Of a stretch of DNA of 64,000 bases, positions 1 through 9,611 are shown piece after piece; within the stretch, counting starts at the first letter, position 1; each line of letters opens with the position of its first letter. The notes below the pieces were generated by a model. That model was not told the DNA's origin. It saw nothing but the letters and a program-made list of their open reading frames with translations, and did not search any database. The DNA comes from Saprospiraceae bacterium (GTDB lineage: Bacteria > Bacteroidota > Bacteroidia > Chitinophagales > Saprospiraceae): NCBI GenBank assembly GCA_016714445.1, contig JADJNF010000004.1, positions 62,001-126,000 on the forward strand, in the 5' to 3' direction. Made by a program: the position numbers and the translations under genes.

Positions 1-1774
1 ACAAAGGAAAAGGTGTCAACCGTAATTCCTTAACCCTGGAGTCTCCATCTTTAAAAAGGTTAACAATTTTTATTGGTCCATGCTTAAGAGTTTTATTCGG
101 GTAGAAATGATTATTTTCTCTATTTATCTCAGGAAGGAAGCCTCCCTGGTCAATGGAAATAATTTTTATTTCCTCCTGATGATCATATTCCAAAAGAATT
201 GTTTTTTCTCCTGAAAAACCGTTAACCAAAAAATCTGTTTTCATTCCTGTTTTATTTTCTACCGTTAAAATAAAAGGTAAAGCGTCCGATTTCAGGTTTT
301 CAACTGAGAGATGTAATTTTCCATCTTTATCATTTATTTGGAGTATTTTATAGTCGGTTTCAGATGTTTTGGATATATAAGATTCTGCCACAACTTTTAG
401 TTCTTTTCCTGAAATTTGTTCAAGTTTTTCGATAAAATTTTCAGGAGTTAATGTTTCTTTTGATTTAATAAAATGATCTAAAGTGGCTGAAAAATTTTCC
501 TTACCAACCAATGATGATAAATAGTGAAAAAAAGCGGCTGATTTAATAAATCTGTTTAAATATTCATGGTATACATACAGCATTTTTCTATTCGTATTCA
601 ATGGCTTAGAGATTCTGCTTTGGTGGTATTGGTACAGATATTGATTATAAAAGCTGTTAAATTCACTATTTTCATCTTCATCTGCATTCAGAAGATCTTC
701 ATTGTATATATCTTCAAAATAAGTTTCCAATCCACTACCTATCCAGGGATATTTTTCTTTGTTAATTCTAAATTTAGTAGTTACCCACATTTCCGATAAA
801 ATAGATACCAACCATTCTTCCACTGATTTATCCTTATCCGGTTCATTGGTCAAAACCATTCCATTTGTTTTAAAACAAGCATAACATCCTTTTCCAATTA
901 AGATCGTAAGGGTATCAAATGGATATTTACCAAGATGTTTTGACAACCCATAAGATATTTTTTGAATCACAGAGTCAACGTTCTGGAGCATCATTGAACT
1001 ATCATTTAAGAAAACCAATCGATACGAAATATTATTTTCATCAGAATAACTGAATAACCTTGTACTTTCCCTTTTCACCAATACAACAGCCAAATCAAGT
1101 ACATTTTTTGCAGATATTTCGAGCGGATTATTTGTATTCACTGTGCTTCCATTGGAAAAGGGAACAAAACCTTGCAATCCATATAATTTTAATAAAACAT
1201 CACTATCGTGTCCCCATTCATCTGCATATTGTCTGTAATGATAGGTCTGCCACATATTATTGTCAAACATGGCTAGTTTGGGGTAAAAATTTCCTAAATA
1301 AAAATTTCCCTTTTCATATCCCAGGCCATTTACAAGAGCAGGCAATTTTAGTTTATACTCAATAGTTACATTGCCGGAAAATATACTTTGACTCCCGACA
1401 ATGACGCCAAGAATCTCGTTGCTATCATCCTTAAATACATAAGATGCAGGATTTTGCTGAACAGTTACTTTGATGTCATTGATTTCAGACAATTTGTTTT
1501 GATCGCGAAAGTAAAAGGACGTTAAACCATGCTTAAGCTGCTCTTCTGTAAATTCATTTCTTGTATTGCTGAACGCATTGGCCCAAAGATGAAAATATAC
1601 AGTATCACCCGGAATTTTTAATTCAGATGGAATATTTATTTTTGTCGATACATCTACTGTTCTATAAACTGTGTCCACATGTGCGATGACTTCATAAAAT
1701 AGTTTTTGAGCATGTAAAACAGATAATGATGTGATGAAAACCGCAAATAAAAGTAGAATCTTTTTTCGTATCAT
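1..1774 (-). CDS. M1-like peptidase homologue lacking zinc ligands (partial)
   Basis: The 5' end lies at 1774 and the 3' end is outside the window, so 591 codons are visible and no stop is reached. It opens with a signal peptide (MIRKKILLLFAVFITSLSVLHA, cleaved before Q). The N-terminal beta domain resembles that of M1 aminopeptidases, with 'DTVYFHLWANAF' near residues 57-68. The catalytic-domain tail 'PWIGSGLETYFE' (343-354) matches the M1 'WLNEGxAxYFE' region. The HExxH site is replaced by V323-S-I-L-S327, and the third ligand Glu of NEG is replaced by S347. It is therefore probably a catalytically dead, exported M1-fold protein. Homology is inferred from motif context. The start follows from the signal peptide. 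Confidence 0.75.
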   Translation of the reverse strand, partial: MIRKKILLLFAVFITSLSVLHAQKLFYEVIAHVDTVYRTVDVSTKINIPSELKIPGDTVYFHLWANAFSNTRNEFTEEQLKHGLTSFYFRDQNKLSEINDIKVTVQQNPASYVFKDDSNEILGVIVGSQSIFSGNVTIEYKLKLPALVNGLGYEKGNFYLGNFYPKLAMFDNNMWQTYHYRQYADEWGHDSDVLLKLYGLQGFVPFSNGSTVNTNNPLEISAKNVLDLAVVLVKRESTRLFSYSDENNISYRLVFLNDSSMMLQNVDSVIQKISYGLSKHLGKYPFDTLTILIGKGCYACFKTNGMVLTNEPDKDKSVEEWLVSILSEMWVTTKFRINKEKYPWIGSGLETYFEDIYNEDLLNADEDENSEFNSFYNQYLYQYHQSRISKPLNTNRKMLYVYHEYLNRFIKSAAFFHYLSSLVGKENFSATLDHFIKSKETLTPENFIEKLEQISGKELKVVAESYISKTSETDYKILQINDKDGKLHLSVENLKSDALPFILTVENKTGMKTDFLVNGFSGEKTILLEYDHQEEIKIISIDQGGFLPEINRENNHFYPNKTLKHGPIKIVNLFKDGDSRVKELRLTPFPL

Positions 1775-1872
1775 TTTATGCTATTTGGGTGTAAAAGTAC
1801 GTAAAATTGTTATATTCATAATTTTAGAAAATGATGCCAACTTTATAGATTAAATCAAATCCGATTTATTTT

Positions 1873-1880
1873 TACCTTTG
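1873..1880 (+). promoter_or_regulatory. candidate -7 element upstream of hisS
   Basis: TACCTTTG fits the Bacteroidota -7 consensus TAnnTTTG. No clear -33 TTTG is visible at the right distance. It lies 178 bases before the hisS start in a gap of 284 bases (1775-2058) in which I see nothing else. Confidence 0.3.
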
Positions 1881-2058
1881 TGGCGTTTATAGCAAATAAA
1901 GATACATTAATCGCATTTTTATTAAAATTTGAAATTGAGCCATGATTTCAAATTTTCAAACTATAAATCCATAGGAATCATTCCTATATCTTGAATATTT
2001 TAATAACCATAATTATCCGGTGTAATATCCGATATCCGTACTTAATACTATAAAATTT

Positions 2059-3408
2059 ATGAAACCATCTATCCCTAAGGGTACGCGAGATTTTCTTCCA
2101 TCGCAGGTGATCAAAAGAAAATTTATATTCAACACGATAGAGTCAGTATTTAAGATATATGGCTATCTTCCTATAGAAACACCCACAATGGAAAATCTAT
2201 CTACACTTACCGGCAAATATGGTGAAGAGGGTGATAGATTGCTTTTCAAAGTTTTGAATAATGGAGATTTTCTGGCAGGTGCTGATAAAGATGCGCTGGA
2301 AAAGCTGGATTCAAACAAAGTCATTTCTTCTATTTCCAAAAGAGGCCTGAGATACGATCTTACGGTGCCTTTTGCCCGTTTTGTGGTGATGAATTTAAAT
2401 GAAATCAGTCTGCCTTTTAAAAGATATCAGATCCAGCAGGTATGGAGGGCGGATCGCCCTCAACGTGGCCGATACCAGGAATTTTATCAGTGTGATGTGG
2501 ATGTGGTCGGCTCTGATTCGCTGATGTATGAAGCAGAACTGGTCCAGATATATGCAGAAGTATTCAGAAAACTAGGAATCAAGGTTAAAATACTTATAAA
2601 CAACAGAAAAATTCTGTTTGGTCTGGCCGAAGCCGCCGGCATCACAGATAAATTTATGGAAATGACCATTGCCATCGACAAACTCGATAAAATCGGTAAG
2701 GATGGTGTGATCAAAGAGATGATAGATCGTGGTATACTTTTAAGTCAGGCTGAAAAAGTGATGAATCTGCTTGAAATAAATGATTTAGCAAAACTAAAAC
2801 CTGCTTTTACCGGCTTACCGGAAGGGTCAAAAGGTATCGAAGAAATAGAAACTATACTAACCTATATTGGTGATAGTGTCCCTGAACTGACTTTTGAAAT
2901 CAATCTGGCCCGGGGCCTTAATTATTATACAGGCTGTATCTTTGAAGTAAAAGTAGATTCAGCTGCTTACCCGGGATTTACTATGGGCAGCATCGGCGGC
3001 GGCGGCAGATATGACAATCTTACTGGTGTCTTTGGTCTTAATGGAGTATCAGGAGTAGGAGTTTCTTTCGGCGCAGAAAGAATCTATGATGTCATGGAAG
3101 AGCTCCAATTGTTTCCTTCCGGTGTGCAGAAAGATATAGAAATACTGTTTATTGCCCTGGATGAAGAAAGCCACAAATATGCTTTCAGACAAGTTATTGC
3201 TTTACGCAAATCAGGCATATCCTGTGATCTGTACCCTGAGCCGGCAAAGATAAAAAAACAAATGTCTTACGCCAATGCCCGAAATGTGCCATATGTCGGT
3301 ATCATAGGTGAATCAGAAAGACAGGAAGGTGTCATCAGTCTTAAAAATATGGTAACCGGAGATCAGAATAATGTAAAACCGGAAGCCCTGATAACTCTCC
3401 TTCAGTAA
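2059..3408 (+). CDS. hisS: Histidyl-tRNA synthetase
   Basis: Cytosolic class II synthetase that charges tRNA-His with histidine using ATP. The 449 residues match the usual length of 420-460. The N-terminus has the family signature 'KGTRDFLP' (6-13). Motif 2 is 'WRADRPQRGRYQEFYQCDVD' near 135-154. The histidine-specific loops are 'LARGLNYYTG' (near 284-293) and 'GGGGRYDNL' (near 315-323). Motif 3 is 'GVSFGAERI' near 335. The C-terminal anticodon-binding domain starts near 360. gatA follows after 30 bases on the same strand, so the two translation genes are probably co-transcribed. Confidence 0.97.
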   Translation: MKPSIPKGTRDFLPSQVIKRKFIFNTIESVFKIYGYLPIETPTMENLSTLTGKYGEEGDRLLFKVLNNGDFLAGADKDALEKLDSNKVISSISKRGLRYDLTVPFARFVVMNLNEISLPFKRYQIQQVWRADRPQRGRYQEFYQCDVDVVGSDSLMYEAELVQIYAEVFRKLGIKVKILINNRKILFGLAEAAGITDKFMEMTIAIDKLDKIGKDGVIKEMIDRGILLSQAEKVMNLLEINDLAKLKPAFTGLPEGSKGIEEIETILTYIGDSVPELTFEINLARGLNYYTGCIFEVKVDSAAYPGFTMGSIGGGGRYDNLTGVFGLNGVSGVGVSFGAERIYDVMEELQLFPSGVQKDIEILFIALDEESHKYAFRQVIALRKSGISCDLYPEPAKIKKQMSYANARNVPYVGIIGESERQEGVISLKNMVTGDQNNVKPEALITLLQ

Positions 3409-3438
3409 AATATAATTACAACTTCAATTAAAATTCCA

Positions 3439-4860
3439 ATGGAATACAATTCTCTAAAAGATATTCAGATAGCACTTTTATCCGGTAAGACCACCACTGA
3501 AAAATTGGTCATTTTCTATCTCAACAACATAGAGTCTGTAAGGGATCTGAATGCATATATTGAAGTTTACCAGGAAGAAGCATTGTCCAAAGCAAAAGAA
3601 TTGGATCAAAAAATAAAACACCATCCTGACACACTAGGCAAACTTTTTGGCTGCATCATATCTGTCAAAGATCTCATCGTTTACAAAAATCATAAGGTCA
3701 ATGCCGGATCCGGAATTCTGGATGGATTTGAAAGCCAATTTAGTGCTACTGCCATAGAAGCTGTACTAAAAGAAGATGCCATTATCATAGGAAGGACCAA
3801 TTGTGACGAATTTGGGATGGGATCAGCGAATACCAACAGCCATTTCGGATCAGTTAAAAATGCGGTAGATCCGGAAAAAATATCAGGTGGTTCAAGTGGC
3901 GGCGCAGCTGTTTCTGTGCAAACTAATACTTGTCTGGTTGCTTTGGGTACAGACACCGGTGGGTCAGTACGACAGCCCGCTTCTATGTGCGGTGTGTATG
4001 GATTCAAGCCGGGATATGGTATGGTGTCCAGATATGGGCTGATTGCATATGCATCTTCATTTGATCAGCTGGGCATACTTGCCAATAATGTACAAGATAT
4101 TGATGCCATCATGTCAGTGGTGTCAGTAAGGGATGATTTTGATGCTACCATGTACCAAACCGGACTTTACTGTGAGCAGCTCTCATTAGAAAATCTAGCC
4201 TTGGATACACTCAAAATTGCATATATTAGTGATGCTTTTGAAAATGATGCTTTGGACCCTGAAATAAAATCAACTAGCTATCAATTTCTGGACGAACTTA
4301 AATCGAAAGGAGCAACAGTAGAAGGCATACATTTTAAATTGCTCGATTATGTCGTCCCTTGTTACTATATATTAACAACGGCAGAAGCTTCTTCCAATCT
4401 CAGCAGATACGATGGAGTAAAATACGGACATCGTGCTGAACGTGCCGGATCTCCTGAAGAAATGTATGTGAATTCGCGTTCTGAAGGATTTGGTAAAGAA
4501 GTGAAAAAAAGAATAATGCTCGGTTCATTTGTACTAAGCGAAGCTTACTATGATGCTTATTTCACCAAAGCTCAACAGGTAAGAAGGTTGATAAAAGACC
4601 AAATGGACTCATTCTTTGATCATTATGATTTTATCATCATGCCATCCAGTCCAAAAACAGCTTGGTACATACATGAGAAACCTAATGACCCGTTGGAAAT
4701 CTATATGGCAGACATATATACCGTATTGGCAAATCTTGCCGGCATTCCGGCCATAAGTATACCCTTAGGCAATAATACGGATAAAATGCCGTTTGGTATT
4801 CAGGTATTATCCCGAGTACATAACGACAGGAAACTACTGAATTTTTGCAACCAGTTATAG
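3439..4860 (+). CDS. gatA: Asp/Glu-tRNA amidotransferase subunit A
   Basis: Amidase subunit of the GatCAB complex. It hydrolyses glutamine and passes the ammonia to mischarged Glu-tRNA(Gln) or Asp-tRNA(Asn) held by GatB. The Ser-cisSer-Lys triad of the amidase signature family can be placed at K77 ('SVKDL'), S152 ('SGGSSGG') and S176 ('GTDTGGSVRQPA'). The 473 residues are full length. gatB and gatC are not adjacent, as is common in Bacteroidota. It lies directly downstream of hisS, which fits an aminoacylation operon. Confidence 0.95.
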   Translation: MEYNSLKDIQIALLSGKTTTEKLVIFYLNNIESVRDLNAYIEVYQEEALSKAKELDQKIKHHPDTLGKLFGCIISVKDLIVYKNHKVNAGSGILDGFESQFSATAIEAVLKEDAIIIGRTNCDEFGMGSANTNSHFGSVKNAVDPEKISGGSSGGAAVSVQTNTCLVALGTDTGGSVRQPASMCGVYGFKPGYGMVSRYGLIAYASSFDQLGILANNVQDIDAIMSVVSVRDDFDATMYQTGLYCEQLSLENLALDTLKIAYISDAFENDALDPEIKSTSYQFLDELKSKGATVEGIHFKLLDYVVPCYYILTTAEASSNLSRYDGVKYGHRAERAGSPEEMYVNSRSEGFGKEVKKRIMLGSFVLSEAYYDAYFTKAQQVRRLIKDQMDSFFDHYDFIIMPSSPKTAWYIHEKPNDPLEIYMADIYTVLANLAGIPAISIPLGNNTDKMPFGIQVLSRVHNDRKLLNFCNQL

Positions 4861-4922
4861 TTTGGCACAATAATTGAAAAACAGTTAATTACAGATAATA
4901 ATTTGTTAACAAGTATATTATC

Positions 4923-4953
4923 TTGACAAATTTAACTTTTAGTGCTATCTTTG
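4923..4953 (+). promoter_or_regulatory. Bacteroidota-type promoter for the lytic transglycosylase
   Basis: TTG (4923-4925, in CTTGAC) and TATCTTTG (4946-4953) are separated by 20 bases. This matches the -33 TTTG / -7 TAnnTTTG arrangement of Bacteroidota sigma-A promoters. Transcription would start near 4960, leaving a leader of about 90 bases before the gene at 5052. It is the best promoter match in the window. Confidence 0.65.
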
Positions 4954-5051
4954 CGTCCCGAAAATTATTTACCTGGCTTTTCAGTTAATTCTGTATATAA
5001 GTCAGAGATATTAATAATTTTTTCCCAAAAAAAACCTGATTAATTTTTACC

Positions 5052-6299
5052 ATGAGCACATTTAGAATTATTACAAGAAATCTTGTGATGGTGTGTTTTC
5101 TAACTTTTGTTTCATTTTTTTCAGCTTATTCTACATCCCCCTCGAATGCTGAAATCATCAAAAGAATCGAAAACCTGAACACCGTCATCGAACTGCGGGT
5201 GACTGAAGAAGTTACAACGCAGATTAACATCTATGTTGAAAAATATAAAAGAGACAGCGAAACCGTACTCGGAAGAACATCTCTTTATTTTCCAATGATA
5301 GAAAATGCCATAAGAGACAAAAGTCTCCCTGACGAACTGAAATACATCGCTGTGATCGAATCCAGCTTGCTACCAAGTGCAGTTTCTCATCAGGGTGCTG
5401 CAGGAATCTGGCAATTTATGCAGGGAACCGCAGAATTATTCGGATTAAAGGTCAGTAAACATATCGACGAAAGAAAAGATATCGTTAAAGCAACTGACAA
5501 AGCGCTGGATTACCTGAAGTTATTATATGAGTTTTACGGAGACTGGACATTGGCTCTTGCTGCATACAACTGCGGCACAGGAACGGTAAGTAAAGCCATT
5601 AAAAAAGCCAACGGCAATACCAATTATTGGGTTATCCAAAAATATTTGCCAAAAGAAACACAAAAGTATATCCCAAAATTTATTGCTGCTTCATACCTGA
5701 TGAATTACTATTATTTGCATGGTCTTAAGCCTATAGAACCATCCGATGATATAAAGTTTACTACATCTGTAAAGGTATTTGAAAAAACAGAATTTAAGAA
5801 AATCAGCAAAGAGTTTGAAATTGAAATGAACCTGCTGAAGTATCTGAATCCAATGTACAGAAAAGAGTTTATTCCTGAATCTGAAGATGGCAGATATTAT
5901 CTAACATTGCCTGATCAAAAAATGACGGCATACATTGAAAAATATAATTCAGTCGAAAACCTGGTATTCAACCCGATATCACGAAAAAGAGACGAAGCTG
6001 ATTTCCAGAAAATTGCAATGGACAATGGTCAAAGAGCAGCCATTGAATATGTTCAGTTGCTTAGCCGCAAAAATTCTGCAATCAGAGACAACCTTAAAGA
6101 CAGCAGTATCATAGCGAAACTTAAAATAGGCCTTACTCCGGGTTCCAATAGCATTAAGTTATACAAACTCAAAAGAAAAGAGTCATTATCTGATGTTGCT
6201 GAAGCAAATAATATAGCTTTAGATGACCTAATGGCGATGAACAATATCAATGAAAATACAGGAATTGCACCTGGAAGTATTATCAAGCTTTCAAAATAA
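5052..6299 (+). CDS. Lytic murein transglycosylase with LysM domain (MltD-like)
   Basis: Exported cell-wall enzyme that cleaves the MurNAc-GlcNAc bond with formation of 1,6-anhydro ends. An N-terminal signal peptide/membrane segment (about 1-28) is followed by an SLT domain (about 75-200). The catalytic Glu is E103 in 'VIESSLLPSA', followed by 'GAAGIWQFMQGTAELFGL' and the 'ALAAYNCGTG' motif. A C-terminal LysM-like segment (about 365-414) begins 'YKLKRKESLSDVAEANNI' and would bind peptidoglycan. It is a single gene, bounded by its own promoter (4923-4953) and a terminator (6322-6360). The domain order is that of MltD, with one LysM. Confidence 0.92.
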   Translation: MSTFRIITRNLVMVCFLTFVSFFSAYSTSPSNAEIIKRIENLNTVIELRVTEEVTTQINIYVEKYKRDSETVLGRTSLYFPMIENAIRDKSLPDELKYIAVIESSLLPSAVSHQGAAGIWQFMQGTAELFGLKVSKHIDERKDIVKATDKALDYLKLLYEFYGDWTLALAAYNCGTGTVSKAIKKANGNTNYWVIQKYLPKETQKYIPKFIAASYLMNYYYLHGLKPIEPSDDIKFTTSVKVFEKTEFKKISKEFEIEMNLLKYLNPMYRKEFIPESEDGRYYLTLPDQKMTAYIEKYNSVENLVFNPISRKRDEADFQKIAMDNGQRAAIEYVQLLSRKNSAIRDNLKDSSIIAKLKIGLTPGSNSIKLYKLKRKESLSDVAEANNIALDDLMAMNNINENTGIAPGSIIKLSK

Positions 6300-6321
6300 A
6301 TAAGCTATTCCAAAAATATCC

Positions 6322-6360
6322 AAAGGGTTCAATGTGTTAAAACATTGAGCCCTTTTTTAT
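6322..6360 (+). terminator. Rho-independent terminator
   Basis: The stem AAAGGGTTCAATGT (6322-6335) pairs with ACATTGAGCCCTTT (6342-6355) with one G-T wobble, a 6-base loop and a run of T. It ends the lytic transglycosylase transcript. Confidence 0.85.
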
Positions 6361-6413
6361 TGGTGAAAATCTCCTATTTTTGCAGCCTTTGATTTAACCA
6401 TCTAATAAATGAA

Positions 6414-6986
6414 ATGGACAGAATAAGAACAATATTAATAAGCCTCATAATTTTGGGCAGTTGGATAAATGTTTGTGCCAGACATCAAAAGGATACAGTG
6501 ATCACATATGTATTTCCTGATGACTGGTTGGGAATCTGGGAAGGTACGTTGGATATTTATAAAAATCAAAAGATCGTCCAAACTGTTCCTATGACCCTCG
6601 AACATCTTAAAACAGATACTTCCGGAGCGTACATTTGGGCGATTATATATGGTGAGGATAAAGTAAGTGGCAGAAGGCCTTATGAATTGAAGACTAAAGA
6701 TGTTTCCAAAGGACATTATATTGCGGATGAAAAAAATGGCATTTTACTGGATGGTTATATTTTCGCCAATAAATACATCAGCCATTTTGAAGTAATGGGC
6801 AATCAGCTTACTTCTATATATGAAAGAACAGGAGATTCCCTTATCTTTGAAATTATAGTAAATTCATCCACACCCATACAAATCACAGGAAATGTCAAAG
6901 CTGAAGGGGAAGAAACTATTCCTGAAGTAAAATCATTTCCGATCACCGGATATCAGAAAGCAACACTAAAAAAAAGGTTAAAATAA
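6414..6986 (+). CDS. Exported protein of unknown function
   Basis: A 190-residue protein with a signal peptide (about 1-22, ending VCA). The mature part is rich in beta strands: 'WLGIWEGTLDIY' near 40, 'SGRRPYELKTKDVSKGHY' near 84, and 'EKNGILLDGYIF' near 107. This pattern of short strands around a 'GxWEG' opening suggests a small lipocalin-like barrel, but I do not recognise a named family. A -7-like TATTTTTG lies at 6375-6382, so it probably has its own promoter. It converges on the hydrolase at 6998 with only 11 bases between stops. Confidence 0.8.
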   Translation: MDRIRTILISLIILGSWINVCARHQKDTVITYVFPDDWLGIWEGTLDIYKNQKIVQTVPMTLEHLKTDTSGAYIWAIIYGEDKVSGRRPYELKTKDVSKGHYIADEKNGILLDGYIFANKYISHFEVMGNQLTSIYERTGDSLIFEIIVNSSTPIQITGNVKAEGEETIPEVKSFPITGYQKATLKKRLK

Positions 6987-6997
6987 TTGTCCTGTTT

Positions 6998-8299
6998 TCA
7001 TATCTTTATCAGCTTTTTTGTCACATACTCTTTATTATCAACCTTTACTCTTAGAAAGTAAATGCCCGAATTTAAAGAACGGGAAATACCTACTTTTTCT
7101 AACTCCACCTTATTTCCTTCAAAAAGTAATTTTCCTTGGCTATTAAAAAGTTGAATTAGGCTCTTTATATGATCATCAGAGTAACATAAATTGAAGTTGT
7201 CAATGAAAGGATTGGGATAAATATCTACTGGCTGATTTAAAGAAATTTCAGTATTCATCGAAGAAGTGCAAAACACGTCATTTAATTTCTCCCATAAGAA
7301 GTTGTCAAATGAACTCAATGCACCTGTGACCTGACCTCCATCCTGCCCCATTCTGATGATGACCAATTTTTCTGAAGGGACTATATAAATTTTCTGATCA
7401 TTTTTGCCCAAAGCACACCATGTATCACCAGGCGCATTGGGTATCAAAGTACCATTAAACACTATCTGACTGCCCGGAAGCATGAAGGATGGCTGTCCAT
7501 TGAGCCACCATAATAACCCATAAGATTTATTCAATTCCTGAGAAGGAATGATCATAGATTGAATAAAATTTTGATCAGAGACTATTTTCTGTCCGTTCCA
7601 GTTGCCGGAATTTAGCATAAGCAGTCCGAAACGGGCCATACTTCGTGGTTTGCTATACATAACCCCATCGTACCATAAACCTGAAATTCCTGTTTTTAAA
7701 GTGAGTTGGGTATTCATAAAATTTTGCATTGTTGAACCCCAGGCTTTTCCTATTACTTCATGAATAAGTCTGTACGGTGCATTGTGATAAGCCCATCTGG
7801 TACCTGCTGCAGCTTTGTAATTAAGACATGATGCAAGCATACAATTATCATCGGGCACGTTGTCATCCAAACCAGTAGTCATACTCAACTGATGCCAAAT
7901 AGTAATTTTATTCTCCTGTTCCGGAGTAAGATTTGTCCATCCCTGTCCCAGATACTTTGAAGTTTTATCCTGAATATCTAATAATCCTTTTTCCTGAGCC
8001 ATTCCTGTAAGAAACCCTGCGAGAGATTTTCCGGCAGATGCCCAGTACCATATACTATCTTTGGTAAAAGTGCCAAAATATTTTTCAACGGCTATCTTAC
8101 CATCTTTCAGTACAATAAATGCTTTGGTTTCCTTTTCTTCCAAAAATGAGTACAAACCTGCTACACCTTCTTCACACCAATCCAGATCTTTGGGATCGAT
8201 AGTAGCCCACTGGTCGGCACTTAGCGGTGGAAAATAAGAATCCTGGGCTAATAAAGTCAAATTACTTATCAGGAAAAAAATCATGATTATCAATCTCAT
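6998..8299 (-). CDS. Secreted class C beta-lactamase-family serine hydrolase with T9SS tail
   Basis: Exported serine hydrolase of the penicillin-binding/beta-lactamase class C fold. I chose the ATG at 8299 because it gives a clean signal peptide (MRLIIMIFFLISNLTLLAQ). An upstream in-frame ATG at 8410 would add 37 polar residues ahead of it. The SxxK active site is in 'WASAGKSLAGF' and the YxN motif in 'WAYHNAPY'. The last 75 residues start 'IYPNPF' and end 'VTKKLIKI', a type A T9SS C-terminal domain, so the protein is probably exported across the outer membrane. The substrate is unknown; many relatives are esterases or D-aminopeptidases. Confidence 0.88.
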   Translation of the reverse strand: MRLIIMIFFLISNLTLLAQDSYFPPLSADQWATIDPKDLDWCEEGVAGLYSFLEEKETKAFIVLKDGKIAVEKYFGTFTKDSIWYWASAGKSLAGFLTGMAQEKGLLDIQDKTSKYLGQGWTNLTPEQENKITIWHQLSMTTGLDDNVPDDNCMLASCLNYKAAAGTRWAYHNAPYRLIHEVIGKAWGSTMQNFMNTQLTLKTGISGLWYDGVMYSKPRSMARFGLLMLNSGNWNGQKIVSDQNFIQSMIIPSQELNKSYGLLWWLNGQPSFMLPGSQIVFNGTLIPNAPGDTWCALGKNDQKIYIVPSEKLVIIRMGQDGGQVTGALSSFDNFLWEKLNDVFCTSSMNTEISLNQPVDIYPNPFIDNFNLCYSDDHIKSLIQLFNSQGKLLFEGNKVELEKVGISRSLNSGIYFLRVKVDNKEYVTKKLIKI

Positions 8300-8581
8300 C
8301 TTTTTATTTTTTGATACGTTGTTGAATTTGTATGAGGTGTAAATATTGAAATTATTTCCGTCGTTTGTCTTTGAGCCTTCTGACGGAATATTATTATCAT
8401 TTGTTTGCATACTACTTATTTGGTTTTCACCACAAAGTTTTAATAAAAAGACAAAAATAATCGTATCAGGTTTAAAGTAAGCTTCAATGGATCATTATAT
8501 TGTAAAAATAATTAATGTATATGTTCTTTTTTGTGAGCTATTCATCTAATTTATATTAAAAAGACTTAATTTTACAGCATT

Positions 8582-9550
8582 ATGCCAAATACATCATTCA
8601 TAGGTCACAATATTGATATTGCTGCTACCCTACTCAAGAAAGGAGAAGCAGTTGCTATACCCACAGAAACCGTCTATGGTCTTGCAGCAAATGCGCTAAA
8701 TACAAGTGCTGTAGCTAAAATTTTTCAAATAAAACAAAGGCCAACATTTGATCCTCTGATCATACATTTATCTTCATTTGAGAAAGTATATGATTATGTT
8801 TTGGAAGTACCGGAAATATTTGAAGAACTGGCAAAAAAATTTATGCCCGGACCATTGACGTTGTTACTTAGAAAAAAAGACATCATTCCTGATCTGGTGA
8901 CTGCCGGTTCACCTTATGTAGCTGTGAGAATACCATCACACAATGTTACCAAATCTCTACTGGACATGGTTGATTTTCCATTGGCTGCTCCCAGCGCTAA
9001 TCCTTTCGGGTACATAAGCCCGACTACTGCCCAGCATGTTGCTGATCAACTAGGAAATAAAGTGTATTATATCCTGGATGGAGGTTCCTGTGATGTAGGT
9101 CTCGAAAGTACTATCATAGGTATGAGTGAAAACGGAGATATAGAAGTATTGAGAAAAGGAGGTTTATCTATAGAAAGTATTCAGGAAGTAGTGGGTAATA
9201 TTATAATCCGGGATATATCTTCTTCAAACCCTGAAGCACCAGGTATGCTGACCAGTCACTATTCACCCAAAGTACCTTTAATACTCACTGATCTAGGTCA
9301 ATTAAATAAAGTATCTGATATCAATAGAACAGGAATCATTTCATTCAGAAATTTCCTACCTACGATACCAACCAAACATCAAATTGTATTGTCACCAAGT
9401 GGAAACTTTATGGATGCTGCAAGAAATCTTTTTAAAGGTATGCGATATCTTGATGGTTGTGATCTGGATATTATTTATGCTGAACTGGCTCCTGAGGAGG
9501 ATTTAGGTATAGCGATCAATGACAGACTCAGACGAGCGGCACATCGTTAA
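8582..9550 (+). CDS. tsaC: Threonylcarbamoyl-AMP synthase (Sua5/TsaC family)
   Basis: Cytosolic enzyme making threonylcarbamoyl-AMP from threonine, bicarbonate and ATP, the first step of t6A37 tRNA modification. The YrdC domain (about 10-200) has 'AVAIPTETVYGLAANA', 'KQRPTFDPLIIHL', 'FMPGPLTLLL' and 'PSANPFGYISPTTAQHV'. A C-terminal Sua5 domain starts with the linker 'PGMLTSHYSPK' near 222. The 322 residues match the long Sua5 form rather than the short TsaC. It is a single gene, convergent with the isc operon across a shared stem-loop. Confidence 0.94.
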   Translation: MPNTSFIGHNIDIAATLLKKGEAVAIPTETVYGLAANALNTSAVAKIFQIKQRPTFDPLIIHLSSFEKVYDYVLEVPEIFEELAKKFMPGPLTLLLRKKDIIPDLVTAGSPYVAVRIPSHNVTKSLLDMVDFPLAAPSANPFGYISPTTAQHVADQLGNKVYYILDGGSCDVGLESTIIGMSENGDIEVLRKGGLSIESIQEVVGNIIIRDISSSNPEAPGMLTSHYSPKVPLILTDLGQLNKVSDINRTGIISFRNFLPTIPTKHQIVLSPSGNFMDAARNLFKGMRYLDGCDLDIIYAELAPEEDLGIAINDRLRRAAHR

Positions 9551-9591
9551 AAAAAAAATAGCGCCTTTAATTCCTGATCAAAGCCGCTATT
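9549..9591 (-). terminator. Terminator of the isc operon
   Basis: The stem AATAGCGCCTTT (9557-9568) pairs with AAAGCCGCTATT (9580-9591) with one mismatch. Read on the minus strand it is followed by ten T (9549-9558). It sits between the convergent tsaC and iscA ends, 20 bases after the iscA stop, and may also slow transcription from the plus strand. Confidence 0.7.
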
Positions 9592-9611
9592 CATTATATC
9601 AAAATTAATAT

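Noticed and set aside
2487..2714. Minus-strand open frame within hisS
   Set aside because: It lies fully inside hisS on the opposite strand, its product has low-complexity hydrophobic composition and no start context; a shadow of a conserved gene.
6998..8410. Upstream start at 8410 for the beta-lactamase-like hydrolase
   Set aside because: It would place 37 polar residues before a textbook signal peptide; the 8299 start fits export better.
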